A stretch of DNA of 64,000 nucleotides, from assembly GCA_001972305.1 (NCBI GenBank), contig BDDD01000569.1, positions 186,001-250,000 on the forward strand, in the 5' to 3' direction. Within the stretch, counting starts at the first letter, position 1; every line of letters starts with the position of its first letter. The stretch comes from Cephalotus follicularis. Lineage: Eukaryota > Streptophyta > Magnoliopsida > Oxalidales > Cephalotaceae. The notes beneath the pieces are model-generated. The model saw only the letters and a program-made list of their open reading frames with translations. It was not told where the DNA came from and ran no database searches. Shown here piece after piece: positions 46,050 to 59,954 of the stretch. The translations under genes and the position numbers were made by a program.

Positions 46050-49000
46050 TGTAATATCCCGTTTTTCCGTATAGAATTTTCGGGCTTTTCGATTTGTTTC
46101 GTATGGGCTGTCGATTTTTTTTCGGTTTGTGAACTGCCCATTTTTGGTTTGTTTTGCTATTGGTTGGGCTAAGTGGGTTTTAACATTAGCCTAGTAGGTT
46201 TTGATATTAAGTCTATGAATAAATAAAACAATTTTTGGCTTTTTTATTTATTTGTTAAAACCCAATTTCAGCATTTAAACAATAAAAGAAACCCTATTTA
46301 TTTATTAAAATTGTTTTCTCTCTCTCTCTCCCTGTCTCCCCGGCCACCCGTTCTCTCTCCCCTCTCTACTGTTGCCGTCGGTATCGGTACCGATATGGCG
46401 CCGGCGAAGGCACCGGTCGAACCCCCACGACGTCCTGAGTCCACCGGACCCAACCCCTGCACCGGCCAACGTCTCCACCGGCGTGCGCACCGTCTTCTCT
46501 CTCCCGGATCTGTTTGGCATCGATTCTCCCGCTCCGGTGATCGTCACGACAAGCCAAGGTCATATTCGGCATCCTGGCGACGAGATGAAGCGAACCCGAC
46601 CAGCCCCGACCCTTGGGGACGCCGGAAAAGCAGATCGGCGCAAAGTTAACCGCGGTCAAACGTCTTCGTTCCGGCCAAACGCGGTGGTTTCATGGCAAAC
46701 GCGCCATGGATATGTGATCACCGGCCTCAAACGCTCCAGATGGGACCCTCAGTGCGTCTGACCGGCGACGCATGACATTCACGCGCCGGCCAATGGCGAC
46801 ATGTTTTCGGACAGCTTTCCGACTCCGCTCTTCGCATAGGTGTGATCCGCTCCAGTTCCGTGATGTGATTATGGCTCTGTGCTCTATTTCGACTGCTTTC
46901 GGTAAACTCTGAACCCTACTCCGTTAAATTCTGATTTCGGTTGAATTATGTATTTATGTAATCGCTTTACGATATTATGAGCTGAACTAGTATTATGATT
47001 CAAAATTGGATGAATTGGACAAATTGGACTTACCTTAGTGAATTCGAAATTATGTTTAGATGAGACTTCTTCGAATTGGACTTAGCAAACCTATTATTAT
47101 CTTATATGGTTATGATTAGTGTACATGACCCATGAGTTGAGGTATGATTTTATTTTAAGTCCTTATGAGAACGATTTTATTTCTGTTAGATGTTTGCAAC
47201 AACCGATGAGCGGTCTAGAGAAGTCTCGATATATATTCTTGAGGTTGTTTTGGTGATCGCATGAGGTACAGATGCTTTCGTTCTTTGGCTATCTTCCCCT
47301 GATTTATTAGAATAAATTCAGTTTTACTTTTATGAATTAAATATGGATTTTTGGTTCTTGGTTATCTCCTTTCGATCTTGTTGGAATAAATTCAGTCTTA
47401 TTTTTATGAACGAGTACGGATTCTCCTTTCTTTGGGTTCTCTATCGGTTTATTTAAAATAAATTCGGATTATGTTATAGTACGGATTTTCTATTTTTTGG
47501 CTATCTGAATTTATTGGAACTGTTTCATTTCACCTTTATGATTAAAGTATGGATTTTTTTTCCTTGACACACTCTTACTGATTCAGTTCTGTTTTGAGAA
47601 TAAATATAGATTCTGGTTTTGTTATCATTCGGTTTTACGAATATGTCCCTTTCTGATTATGAACTTCGTTATGTTTGGATTTTGAAATAAAGTCAGTTGA
47701 TATTTTATTGAAATGAATATTTTCTGGCTTAATGAATTCAGTTGTGTTATGTTTACGAAATACTATGCAAATGTCTCTTAATTGTGAAAATAAAAGAGTT
47801 TCATTTTGATTATGAAAGAATACGTGAAACTATATCGTTTGAGAACGATTTATGATTATGTTTGGGAAACCTTTCCGTGTATTTTAAATTGATTTGATGA
47901 AATCAAGTTTTTGAAATGGTGAAATACTGAGCTTTTATAACCACCTATGGGGGTACCATAGGCATGCTGTGAGCCTGGCACGGGGGCATGACACTTTCCG
48001 TAACGGTGTGATTTGTTTACGACGTCTCTCTGGGATATCCTTGGATAGGATTAGGGATAGGTGCGTATGGATCGATCCTAGTTATATGTTTTGGGATATG
48101 TTATGATATGAGAATTGTATGTGTAGTGCCGTACACTGCAATTCTATTTGGCAATGTGGAATTAGCTACTCCCTTGCTACTATTTGTTTCTGATATGTTA
48201 TGGGTTTTGGTGGTCAGTTATGGAACCTATGTTTTGGGAAAGGTATGCTTTATGTTTTCAAAGTATGGAACTTATGTTTTGAAAGGTTTCGTGTATGTTT
48301 TGAAAGTTGTGGATTTGGTTTTTATGAAAGTTCATATGTGACCTCAAAGAATGTTTAAACTGATTTATTGCTTAAGATTTCTGTTTTGAGTTAACTTTGA
48401 AATCTTACTGCTTTAAAATTATCGTTTATCGTTTACTGCTTTGTTTTGTTCCGTAATCTGCTTGTTTTGTACTATTCAGAAACTGTTTTCTTTTGTTCCG
48501 TAAACTGTTCTTCCCTGTTTCGTAAAGTGTTTCATTTCGTAAAATGTTTTGTGTCGTATCGTGTTTGTTTCAGATACTGTATTGAGCATGATATTGTTTT
48601 ATTTCGGATACTGTTTCGTTTTGGTAAACTGCTTTGTTTTGGATACAGTTTTGTTTTGTTCTGTTATGATTCGTAACTGATATGTTATGATTCGTAACTG
48701 TTCTATTTTGTTTCTTAACCCGTTCTGTTTTGATTCGTATCTGTTTTGATTCAAATTTATGTTGTTTCATAACTGATTTGTTTCATAAACTGTTCGTAAA
48801 CTGTTTTATGATTCTATATCCGTACTGAGGTTTGCTCAGCCGCGTTTTTTTGTTTTCCATGCGGCAGGTTTTCAGGGACAACATGGGCAAGTGTGATGAG
48901 AGAGTTACCCTATGTCAGAGGATCATCTAGGAGTTTGATCCGGTTATGTTCTTAGTTGTGTTATGGTCGTGAATAGGCCAGTTATCTAAACAATATTGTG

Positions 49001-49201
49001 ATTTTGGTTTATGAAAAAGTTTTCATATTATGTTTCAGATTCGGTTTATGTTCCATGATGATACATGTTTTCAGATTTTTAGAACCACCACGTATTGATG
49101 ATGATTAAGATTAAGATCGTTGACAAGTTTTTAGTTCAGTTTTGTGTGACACACCGATCCCGAATCGGGAGTGATCCCGGTTCCGAATCGGGGGTGTTAC
49201 A
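46050..49201 (+). mobile_element. Element J: solo LTR (3152 bp) in element I gag
   Basis: The exact duplication CTTTC (46045-46049 and 49202-49206) and the TGTAATATCCC...GGGGTGTTACA ends show a complete single LTR, left after recombination between the two LTRs of a full element. It shares blocks with the element A LTR (GGGGGTACCATAGGCATG near 47949, GCTCAGCCGCG near 48835). It has a CT-rich leader near 46317-46380 and a GC-rich ORF-bearing part (46311-46761) without conserved domains. Its last 50 bp hold a CCGAATCGGG repeat. Confidence 0.92.
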
Positions 49202-49842
49202 CTTTCCATCTCAATGTTTTTGGCCTCATTGGCCACATCTGACACATCCATAAATTTCTCATTAACCAACTTTCTCCTTAGCCGATTATGAAGTTTCAAC
49301 CAAAACTTCTCCGCTTGCTCAACCGCTATCCCCACTGCATATCCAGCAAAACCCGCCAATCTAGTAAACCGGTTAAAGAACTCCGTAACTCTCTCATCAT
49401 CTTTTTGTCGGGTACTCATGAACTCCCAGGCATACGCCTCTTTATTGGCAATTGGGAAGTATTGCCGATAAAAGACCCCACAAAACCCGGTCCACGATAG
49501 ACCAGTGATAAACTCTCCACCCTGTGCTTTCTTCAGAGCTTTCCACAAATGTATTGCGTCCCCTTCCAACTTGTTGGCAACCAACCTCACTTTTACAATA
49601 TCGCTACACCTTAGCACCTCAAAAATCTTCCCCATTTGGGCTATCCAATATTCAGCATCTACAGGGGTGGATGCCGAACTGAAAGCCATAGGTCTTAGTT
49701 TCGGGAACCTCTCTAACCAGATGTGCACCAAAACATCGGGCTGATCCTCCGCCGTTTCATCCACCCGTGCATTTACTCGTACATTTTCCTCACCCACATT
49801 CCTTTGCTGCTCTTGACCCAAATTCTGCTGTTGCATTGCTTG

Positions 49843-52441
49843 TGTAAGAGCCTTAAATATTATAAAGAATTATTATTGGGCTTTGTAGTTATTTTCCCAC
49901 CGTTTGGACTGGGCCCGAATTTTATGAAGTATTTATTTGGGCCTTAATGGAATATAATTTGTGACTTTGGGCTAGAGAGATTGTGTTCCTCTCCTTGGGC
50001 TGAATTTAATGTAGTAATTGTATTTTTGGGCTTGTAAGTGGAAAGTGTAATTTTTCCCAAGTTGAAGGAGGCTGGCCGAGGCCCAGGTATGGCCTGCACT
50101 CGTGAGAATTGTCTCAACAATTATAGACTCTTCCAATGGAAAGTATAAAAGGATAATGTGATAGAGAGCTATACTTTAGCCATTTTCTTCACGTTTTATT
50201 CCATAGAAATCGGGAGAATGAGAGAGTGGAGGGTAGAAGACAAGTGGGCGCTGTCCATTGGAGCCCCATGTCACCTGCCCTCCAATTGTATAAATACCCC
50301 TTTTTCCTGGGAGTAAGGATTATGCAAGGAAGCAGAAATTGGCAAGGCTAAAGGTGTGTAGCAGACCCCAGCTCAAAGGAAGTCCTGATAAGGCGATCTC
50401 CATTTTCAACCACCATTCAGGTAGGTTACTCCATATCTGGGTGCCTACCAGCCTGTGTGTGTATGATTGTTGTGTGTTACCCTCCTGCCTATGAAATTGT
50501 GCTTGCTGTGTGTGTTAGTTTTATCATTGTCTGAGTATATATATATGAATATATATAATAGGATGTAAGAATAGAACATGTCTATTTGTTCCCTGGCCAT
50601 TATTGAGACATATCTGCCATCATGCATTTTGGGAAGTGATGGGCACACCCTGGCAACTTTGTCCTTGCCCTGGCATTGCGTCACACGCTAATGTTGTTTA
50701 CAGAGATGCCATGATGGAGTGTGAGCTTTCCCCAGCCATGCCCCCGAGCATGGTGACACGCCGAGCTCCTCGCCGGCAGACGCCTGAGCTCCCTTCACCA
50801 CTAGCATACATCATACATGCGTTCAGAGTATGCAATACATGGCACTGGGCAAACACACCTGACTTGCCGCAAAACTCTCATGGCAAGGCGCCCGAGCAGA
50901 TGGAATGCCAGAGGAGATGTGCTGCCGGGGTGTGATGCCGAGCTCCACCTTCATGCCCGAGCAGCCATGCCTGAGCTCCTCTACCAATGCCTGAGGTGAC
51001 CTGCCCGAGCTCTACTACTATGCCCAAGAGTCAAGTACAGGGATGACAACGCCTAGGAGCCATGTACCCAAGGTGTGTATTCCTTCCTGCAATGGTGCCG
51101 GGGTGACAAGGTACTGGGCAACCATGGCAAAGACGCCAAACACCATGGTCGAATTGCCCGAGCTCACTAATACCTGTATCGTCCCCTGCCTAGCTCTTCC
51201 CTGGTGAATGCTAGAGGTGCCACTATAGCTCTCCACCGCCCATTTGCATGCGTCCTGACATGCTAGAGTAGTTGTGGTGATGCCCCAGAGGGATTGTGGT
51301 GTTACACCAGGGACGCTTTGTGCCAGGGATGAAGCGCAAAACCTCCGTACTGTGTGCTTCCTTAACAAACTACAGTGTTGGCCTGCATGTGTCCCCTGGC
51401 GTGCGTTATATGGTAGGAAATTACCCTTCATGCGCCAGGCATGTGTCCAGCATGTGTAGAGTGCCAAGCATCACTTTGCATGTGCCATGTATGCATCCCC
51501 TGGTCTGCCATGCGCCAAGTATAGCCTTACATGCACCATGTATGCATAATGGATACGGTCTTATGCATGGAAAGGTACCATGCACATTTTTATGCTCTGG
51601 TAAGGCTTAATGAATAGAATATGAATGTTAAAGGAAATAAAGGAAGTATAGGATGATCCGAGGCAGGTGAGCCAACTGGGGAGAATTCCGCTGAGCAGGT
51701 GAACCCAAGGGGTGAATACCACGGGGCAGGTGATCCTCGGGCGAATCCGCCTAATGGTGAACCTAAAGATGAATTCCGTCAAGCTGGTGATCCTAAGGGT
51801 GAACCGCCAGAGCAGGTGAGCAAAGGGCGAATTCCGCTCAGCAGGTGAACCTGGAGGAGAATTTCGCGGGTAGGTGAGCCTAAAGGTAAACCTGACATAC
51901 TGACCAGACCATAGGATGACCGGACTAGACTCCTCTGAATGTGATTGATATGTATGGATTGAGTTGAGTAGTCCCAGGACAAAGGATGACTTTTATATGT
52001 TGTTTTATGGTATACACGCTTGTATTATATTTTCTCCTCTGCTTTGTATTGGTTGTTTCCTCTGGTATGTGCTCATATATGTGGTAACCTACACAACCCT
52101 CAGGGTTGCTGACCCATTCTTTTGAATAGGCAGGTACACGGACAGGTAGTGGAGGCACATTGTAGCAGCACCAAGGATAAAGTTATAGCAAGTCCCTCCT
52201 CCTCAACGGTGCATTTTATGAGTAGACTCGCAAGGAATAAATTAAGTATTTATTTTACCTGCTGGTTTGTAGAGGTATATTTTAAATGTATCGAACCGGG
52301 TCTGTATGTTCACACATAAAATAAATGGTTTATGTTTATGATTATTAAGTTTTAATTTTTTTTATGGTTTATGATTATGATGATTGTACGGATTTCCACG
52401 TGTCGAGTCATGGGGCCCAACCCACGGTTCGGGGCTTGACA
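49843..52441 (+). repeat. Element K 5' LTR (2599 bp)
   Basis: It starts TGTAAGAGCC and ends GGGGCTTGACA. A cluster of GCCCGAGCTC-type words lies at 50740-51030, and ~30-bp repeats at 51663-51880. ORFs such as 50603-50935 and 51018-51467 occur in both LTR copies with differences and have no known domain, so I treat them as non-coding. Confidence 0.9.
51663..51880. repeat. Degenerate ~30-bp tandem array in K LTR
   Basis: Eight units of 27-32 bp begin GCAGGTGA or a close variant, at about 51663, 51695, 51726, 51753, 51783, 51812, 51841 and 51870. Many contain GAATTCCGC. The other K LTR has the same array at about 59175-59395, and element M has part of it inverted at 63900-64000. Confidence 0.85.
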
Positions 52442-52446
52442 AGTTT

Positions 52447-52458
52447 TTGTATCAGAGT
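52447..52458 (+). other. Primer-binding site, element K (one mismatch)
   Basis: TTGTATCAGAGT lies 5 bp after the LTR and matches the initiator Met-tRNA site except for a G-to-T change at base 2 and a changed last base. Confidence 0.75.
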
Positions 52459-52550
52459 CGTACTATTATGGATATGCCGGGATAGGACCCTTGGCAAGTG
52501 GAATTAAGACATATGTGTGGATATTGACCCGTTCTTTTATGTAAATCAGA

Positions 52551-54014
52551 ATGGAAGGACAACGAAGTAGAAGTGTACGAGGAGAGAGGTCCGGGCCGTC
52601 GACTAGGCGTACTCGTTCAAATAGTGGTGCCGAAGAATAAGGAGAAGTTAATACACCTCAAGAAGTAGAACCTGTTGCTCCTGCGAGAGAGGAACGAAGA
52701 GGATTTATGAGGAGAATGCGTGCCATGATAAGTCTAATGCATGAATTTAGGCAAGGGCAACTGGATGAAGATGAACAACCACCTACTGCTGTACCAGCTA
52801 GACGTGCAGTAGAGGTTTCTGAATAGTCATCAGCTACTCAACCAGCCAGGTGGGCTGTAGGAGCGAGAAGATCAATTGAGCAACCTTCGCGATGAGAGAA
52901 CCCATTGATTGGATTTTTGAAGTTAAATCCTCTGGCCTTCATAGGAGATCCTGATGGTATATCGGCTAAGACGTGGTTAATGCGAATGGATAAGATCTTT
53001 CGAGTTATGGATTATTCTGACTCTCTGAAGGTTGTGTTTGCAACGTATATGTTACAAGGCGAAGTGGAACACTGGTGGAAGATGATCGAATCCTAGTGGG
53101 AGATATCTGGAATGACATATTCTTGGGATACTTTTAAATCAGAGTTTAGTGACAGATTCTATCCTGAGGTGGAGATTGATAAAAGAGAAACTAAATTTCT
53201 AGGACTGACACAGGGAGATATGACTGTGGCCCAGTATGAGGCCAAGTTCATTGAGTTATCAAGGATATCTCCCTACATGGTAAATACTGAGTCAAGGAAA
53301 GCTAAGAAGTTTCTTGGAGGACTATGACCTGACATCCAGGAGAAGCTAGTACCCCTACATCTGTGATCCTTCTTTGACTTGTCCAACAGGGCACGGGAAG
53401 TTGAAGCCTTGGCTCAGCAGTTTCAGAATCGAGAAATTCAGGCAGGTAGTCGGAGACTTGCCCTTTCTGGTGATTAGTCGGGAAGAAGTTCTGGCATTAG
53501 TAATTAGTCCCGTAGGTCCGGATATCATAGCAGTCCAAGGCAGGGAGAATCTCCCCGTAGTGTTGGTAGCCCAGTAGGACCTTCGAGGTTTGGAAGGTAA
53601 TCTCGTGGTTATCAGCAGAGAAGACACGACCGTGATGCATCACGGAGGTGTCAGTCGAGGGCAGATTCGCAAGGAGGTTCTTCTAATCCTGCCGATGAAG
53701 AACAGGAGTCTGTTGAACCCTGTGTACATTATGGATGTACCAACCATGCTTCTGGGGATTGCTGGTGGAAAGATGGTAGGTGTTGGACTTGTGGAGCTCC
53801 AGATCATATATCTACTCAATGTCCACAGAATCAGTGTAACACAGGAGGTCAAATGGGACAAGGTTCAAACCGATCACAAGGAAGTTTCCAGCAAGGCCGC
53901 CCTAGTACCAGTTCACGAGGAGATCATGGTAAACGGCCGATGGATCTGCACCTACGGTACAAGGAAGAGTTTATGTTATGGATCAGCGAGCTGCAGCTGG
54001 ATCACCTTCAGTGA
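52551..54014 (+). pseudogene. gag: gag of element K with several stops
   Basis: The frame starts at the ATG at 52551 and carries at least eight in-frame stops (among them 52638, 52824, 52893, 53094 and 53325). The capsid region has the gag pattern (WLMRMDKIFRVMDYSD, GEVEHWWKMIES, FLGLTQGDMTVAQYE). Two Cys/His clusters follow: CTNHASGDCWW near 53740 and the knuckle CWTCGAPDHISTQC near 53785. The reading frame is lost near 53950 and the sequence continues as pol in another frame, indicating a frameshift in an ancestral gag-pol fusion. Confidence 0.88.
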
Positions 54015-57000
54015 TTAGAGGTATGGCTTATGTATCTCAGCTTTTGGCACGAACTTTGATTGATCCAAGCTCGTCCCATTCATATGTTGCTTCTCATTTT
54101 ATAAGTCGTATGAATGTGGAGCCCGAGCCTTTACCTTTTATGATAGAGGTCAACACATCAGTAGGAGAGTCGGTTACCTCCTAGTGGGTGTGTAGATCTT
54201 GTGCTATCGAGATTTGTGGACATGTTCTTCCGGCAGACCTTATAGCGCCGCCGATGGGTGATCTCGACATGATTCTTGGTATGGATTGGATATCAGTACA
54301 TTATGCATATGTGGATTGTAATAGGAAGGTTGTAACCTTCCATTTGCCAGGACAGTCTCCGTTCCAGTTTATCGGGACGTTAGAGCATCACCCACTTTCC
54401 ATGATATCTGCTTTTCAGGTTGACAGACTCTTGAGACAGGGTTGTACTACTTACCTGACGCATGTTACGGATGATAGTAAATGGACACCGAAGTTGGAGG
54501 ATGTTCCTGTGGTTTGTGAATTCCCGGACATGTTTTCGGAAGAGCTGACATCCTTACCTCCTGAGAGAGATGTGGAGTTTTCTATAGACTTGCTACCAGG
54601 AACAGCTCCAGTATCGACAGCTCCTTACCGGATGGCCCCTCCTGAGTTAAAGGAATTGAAAGTACAACTGCAGGAGTTGTTGGATAAAGGTTTTATCAGA
54701 CCCATTGTATCCCCATGGGGAGCACCGGTTTTGTTTGTTACGAAGAAAGATGGATCATTACGCATGCGTATCGATTACCGGCAGTTGAATAAGGTGACAG
54801 TTAAGAACAAGTATCTACTGCCGCACATCGATAATCTATTTGATAAGCTAAAGGGATCTTCAGTATTTTCTAAGTTTGATATGAGATCAGGATATCACCA
54901 GCTCAGAGTTAGAGCAGAAGATATTCCCAAGACTGCTTTCAAATCACGATATGGACACTACGAATTTGTAGTGATGTCTTTCGGGGTAACTAATGTCCCT
55001 GCTGCATTTATGAGCTTAATGAACAAGATATTCAGTCCATATCTGGATTTGTTTATCGTGGTGTTAATCGATGACATCCTGATATATTCGAAGTCCATGG
55101 AAGAACATGGAGAACACCTGCACTTGGCATTGCAGACTCTTAGAGACCATCGGTTGTATGCCAAGTTTAGCAAGTGTGAATTCCGGTTGTCAGAGGTAAC
55201 ATTCCTTGGTCATGTTATATCCAGTGCAGGATTGCCAGTGGATCCTACAAAGATTGAAGCAGTGAAGAGATGGGAGCGACCAACAAATGTGACGGAAGTC
55301 CGGAGCTTTCTTGGGGTGGCAGGATACTACCATCGGTTTGTGTAAGGATTTTCAAATATAGCAACACCTCTGACTCGATTGACGCAGAAGAATGTGGTGT
55401 TTGTTTGGGATGATGCTTGCGAACAGAGTTTCCAAGAATTGAAGCATCGTCTAACTACTGCGCCAGTCCTAGCCTTACCATAAGGCCACAAAGGTTTTGT
55501 TGTTTATAGTGATGCATCAGGCAGTGGCCTGGGATATGTCCTTATGCAGAATGGAAGAGTGATCACATACGCCTCAAGGAAATTAAAGCCCCATGAAGAG
55601 AACTATCCAACTCATGATCTTGAGTTAGCAGCGATAGTGTTTGCTTTGCGTAAATGGAGGCATTACCTATATGGTACAAAGTTCGAGGTGTTCACCGATC
55701 ACAAGAGCCTAAAGTACCTGTTCTCTCAGAAGGACCTGAATATGAGGCAATGAAGATGGATGGAGTTACTCAATGACTATAACTGTGAAATACAGTACCA
55801 TCCAGGCAGAGCTAATGTGGTTGCAGACGCCCTCAGTCGTCGATTAGCTTGCCTAACCATTGCTCATATTCAGACACATCCATGGTTAATGGATCGAATC
55901 CGTGAAGCTCAAATCCATGATGGAGAATTACTCAGGTTAGCTCTGAACGAACATGGAGGTTTGAAGATGGATTTCTCTGTACAAGGTGACGAATTGATCC
56001 AATATCATGGCAGAATATGTGTTCCTAATAATAAAGAACTGAAGGATGAACTGTTGTCAAAAGCGCATCGCTCCAGTTTCTCCATACATTCGGGGAGTAC
56101 GAAGATATACCGGGATCTAAAGCTGAACTATTGGTGGAACAACATGAAGAGAGAGATAGCCGAGTATGTTGCTTCCTGTTTAATATGGGAACAAGTTAAA
56201 GATGAGCACCAAAGACCAGCAGGATTGTTACAGTCGTTGCCTATGGCAGAGTGGAAATGGGAACACATAACGATGGATCTCGTGGTAGGACTGCCTGGAA
56301 CAAGGAATGGCCGTGATGCTATATGGGGTAATCATGATCTCTTTACTAAATCTGCACATTTTCTCGCGATCAAGACGAACTTTTCTCTCACACGGCTAGC
56401 AAATCTGTATATTGTTGAAATTGTAAGGCTCCATGGAGTACCACTCAGTGTGGTGTCTGACAGAGACCCTCGTTTTACATCGCAGTTTTGGAGGAAACTG
56501 CAAGAAGCTTTTAGTACTCAGCTGAACTTTAGCACAGCTTTTCATCCCTAGACTGATGAACAGTCTGAGAGGACCATTCAGACTCTGGAAGACATGTTAC
56601 GAGCATGTGTTTTGGATTGGGGAGGTAGCTGGGACGACCATCTACCGTTGGTAGAGTTCTCGTACAACAACAGTTTTCAGTATTGGTATGGCACTGTTCG
56701 AGGCTCTCTATGGAAGGAACTGCAGAGCCCTGATCTGTTTGTTCGAAGTGGGTGAACAGAGTCTTGTGGGACCCAAGCTTGTGCAAGACACAATTGAGAA
56801 GGCAAAGTTATCCGGGAAAGACTCCGCGCACAGCCCAAAGTAGATAGAAAAGCTATGCTGACCACCACAAATGAGAGTTGGAGTTCGCTGTAGGCGATCA
56901 TGTATTCCTTAAAGTCTCACCAACTAAAGGAATTATGAGGTTTAGCATGAAAGGGAAGTTAGCCCCTCGGTTTATAGGACCTTTTGAGATCCTAGAGAGA

Positions 57001-57311
57001 GTAGGCGCCATTGCTTATTGACTTGCCTTACCACCCAGCCCGGTGGATGTACACAATGTATTTCATGTTTCAATGTTGCGGAGGTACCATCCCAACCCTT
57101 CTCACATATTACGACGGGAGCCACTGGATTTGAGAATGGATTTGAGTGTCGAAGAGATTCCTATCAAGATTCTCGACTGACGAATCAAGCAGTGGAGGAA
57201 AAAAACCATTCCGTTAGTGAAGGTATTATGGCAATACCACAGAGTGGAAGAAACTACTTGGGAAAGAGAAGATGATATGCAGACCAAGTACCCTCAGTTA
57301 TTTTCATCCTA
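53957..57311 (+). pseudogene. pol: pol of element K: protease, RT, RNase H, integrase, chromodomain-like tail
   Basis: Protease has GRVYVMDQ and LIDPSSSHSY (the active-site Gly is Ser). Reverse transcriptase (~54550-55130) has [23 protein letters not shown] and catalytic LIDDILIYS. RNase H (~55500-55740) has SDASGSGLG and DHKSLKYL. Integrase (~56050-56720) has the H-H-C-C domain (first Cys kept, ASCLIWEQ with the second lost) and MDLVVGLPG, SDRDPRFTSQFW and [11 protein letters not shown] frameshift near 56690 precedes the ALYG block. The tail (56880-57305) carries RFSMKGKLAPRFIGPFEIL and TTWEREDDM. In-frame stops lie near 54182, 55343, 55481, 55751 and 56549. Confidence 0.92.
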
Positions 57312-57336
57312 GGAAATCTCAGGATGAGATTTCTGT

Positions 57337-57349
57337 AAGGAGGGGAGGA
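57337..57349 (+). other. Polypurine tract of element K
   Basis: AAGGAGGGGAGGA lies directly before the 3' LTR. Confidence 0.85.
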
Positions 57350-59954
57350 CGTAAGAGCCCTAAATATTATAAAGAATTATTATTGGACTTTGTAGTTATT
57401 ACCCCACCTTTTGGACTGGGCCCGAATTTTATGAAGTATTTATTTGGGCCTTAATGGAATATAATTAGTGAGTTTGGGCTAAAGAGATTGTGTTACTCTC
57501 CTTGGGCTGAATTTAATGTAGTATTTGGATTTTTGGGCTTGTAAGGGGAAAGTGTAATTTGGCCCAAGTAGGAGGAGGCTGGCCCAAGCCCAGGTATGGC
57601 CTGTACCCGTGAGAATTGTCTCAACAATTCTAGACTCTTCCAATGGAAAGTATAAAAGGAGAATGGGACAGAGAGCTACACTTTAGCCATTTTCTTCATG
57701 TTTTATTCCAGAGAAATTGGGAGAATGAGAGAGTGGGAGGTAGAAGACAAGTAGGTGTTATCCATGGCAGCCCCCATGTCCCCTGCACTCCAATTATATA
57801 AATACCCCTTTTTGCTGGGAGCAAGGATTGTGCAAGGAAGGAGAAATGGGCAAGGCTAAAGGTGTGTAGCAGACCCCAGCTCAAAGGAAGTCCTGATAAG
57901 GCGATCTCCATTTTCAACCACCCTCCAGGTTGGTTACTCCATATCCGAGTCCCTACCAGCCTGTGTGTGTGTGTGATTGTTGTGTGTTACCCTGTTGCCT
58001 GTGAAATTGTGCATGCTGTGTCTGTTACTATTATCATTGTCTGAGTATATATATATATGAATATATATAATAGGATGTAAGAATAGAACATGTGTATTTG
58101 TCCCCTGGCCATTATTGAGACATATACGCCATCATGCATTTTGGGAAGTGACGTGTGCACCCTGGCAACTTTGTCCTCGCCCTGGCATTGCATCACATGC
58201 TAGTGTTGTTTACAGAGATGCCATGATGGAGTGTGAGCTTTCCCCAGCCATGCGTCTGAGCATGGTGACAAGCCGAGCTCCTCACCGGTAGACGCCTGAG
58301 CTTCTTTCACCATCGGCATACATCATACAGGCGTTCAGAGCACGCAATACATGGCACCGGGCAAACACACCTGACTTTCCACCAAACTCCCATGGCAAGG
58401 CGCCCGAGTAGATGGAGTGCCAGAGGAGATGTGCTGCCGGGGTGTGATGCCAGGATCCACCATCATGCCCGAGCAGCCATGCTCGAGCTCCTCTACGAAT
58501 GCCTGAGGTGACATGCCCGAGCTCCATTATTATGCCCGGGAGTCAAGTGCAGGGATGACAACGCCTGGGAGCCGTGTACCCGAGGTGTGTACTCCTCCCT
58601 TCAATGGTGCCGAGGTGACAAGGTACCGGGCAACCATAGCAGAGACGCCAAACACCATGGTCGAATTGCCCGAGCTCGCTAATACCTGCATCATCCCCTG
58701 GCTAGTTCTTCCCTGGTGAATGCTAGAGGTGCCACCATAGCTCTCCACTGCCCATTTGCGTGCGTCCTAACCTGCTAGAGGAGTTGTGGTGATGCGCCAG
58801 AGGGATTGTGGTGTTACACCAGGGACGCTTTGTGCCAGGGGTGAAGCGCCAAACCTGCATACTGTGCGCTTCCTTAACAAACTACAGTGTTGGCCTGCAT
58901 GTGTCCCCTGGCGTGCGTTATATGGTGGGAAATTACCCTTCATGCGCCAGGCATGTGTCCAGTAGGTGCAGAGTGCCAAGCATCACTTTGCATGCACCAT
59001 GGATGCATCCCCTGGCCTGCCGTACGCCAAGTATAGCTTTACATGCACCATGCATGCATAATGGATACGGTCTTGTGCATGGAAAGGTACCATGCATATT
59101 TTCATGCTCTAGTCAGGCTTAATGAATAGAATATGAATGTTAAAGGAAAGAAAGGAAGTATAGGATGATACCATGCAGGTGAGCCAATTGGGGAGAATTC
59201 CGCCGAGCAGGCGAACCCAAGGGGTGAATACTGCGGGGTAGGTGATCCTCGGGCGAATCCGCCTAATGGTGAACCTAAAGGTGAATTCCGCCAAGCTGGT
59301 GATCCTAAGGGTGAACCGCCAGAGCACATGAGCAAATGGCGAATTCTGCTCGGCAGGTTAACCTGGAGGAGAATTCCACGGGCAGCTGAGCCTAAAGGTG
59401 AACCTAACATACTGACCAGACCATAGGATGACCGAACTAGACTCTTCTGAATGTGGTTGATATGTATGGATTGAGTAGAGTAGTCCAAGGACAAAGGATG
59501 ACTTTTATATGTTGGTTTATGGTATGCGCGCATGTATTATTTTTTCTCCTCTGCTTTGTATTGGTTGTTTCCTCTGGTAGGTGCCCGTATATGTGGTAAC
59601 CTACACAACCCTCACGGTTGCTGACCCATTCTTTTGAATGAGCCAGGTACAGGGCCAGGTAGTGGAGGCACATCGCATCAACACCAAGGATAAAGTTATA
59701 GTAAGTCCCTCCTCCTCGACGATGCAATTTACGATCAGGCTCGCGAGGAATAAATTACGTATTTATTTTACCTGCTGGTTTGTAGCGGTATATTTTAAAT
59801 GTATCAAACCGGGTCTGTATGTCCGCACATCAAATAAATGGTTTATGTTTATGATTATTAAGTTTTAATTTTTTTTATGGTTTATGATTATGATGATTGT
59901 ACGGATTGCCACGAGTCGAGTTGTGGGGCCCAACCCACGGTTCGGGGCGTGATA
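57350..59954 (+). repeat. Element K 3' LTR (2605 bp)
   Basis: It is the partner of 49843-52441, with moderate divergence. Its edges read CGTAAGAGCC and GGGGCGTGATA, each with one change from the 5' LTR, but the target duplication follows exactly. Confidence 0.9.

Larger units (their letters stand above)
49843..59954 (+). mobile_element. Element K: full-length Ty3/gypsy retrotransposon in element I gag
   Basis: The 10.1 kb element is flanked by an exact duplication, GCTTG (49838-49842 and 59955-59959). It has LTRs 49843-52441 and 57350-59954, a primer site, gag, pol with chromodomain-like tail and a purine tract, all on the plus strand. Stops and frameshifts inactivate it. LTR edges are slightly mutated: the 3' LTR starts CG and ends TA where the 5' LTR has TG and CA. 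Confidence 0.93.

Noticed and set aside
46311-46761. GC-rich ORFs suggesting a gene exon
   Set aside because: They lie in solo LTR J, just after a CT tract, with open frames on both strands. Composition explains them.
50603-51610. Several ORFs of 60-149 codons that recur at 58282-59122
   Set aside because: Both sets are in the two LTRs of element K. Recurrence reflects LTR identity, not gene conservation, and there are no domains.
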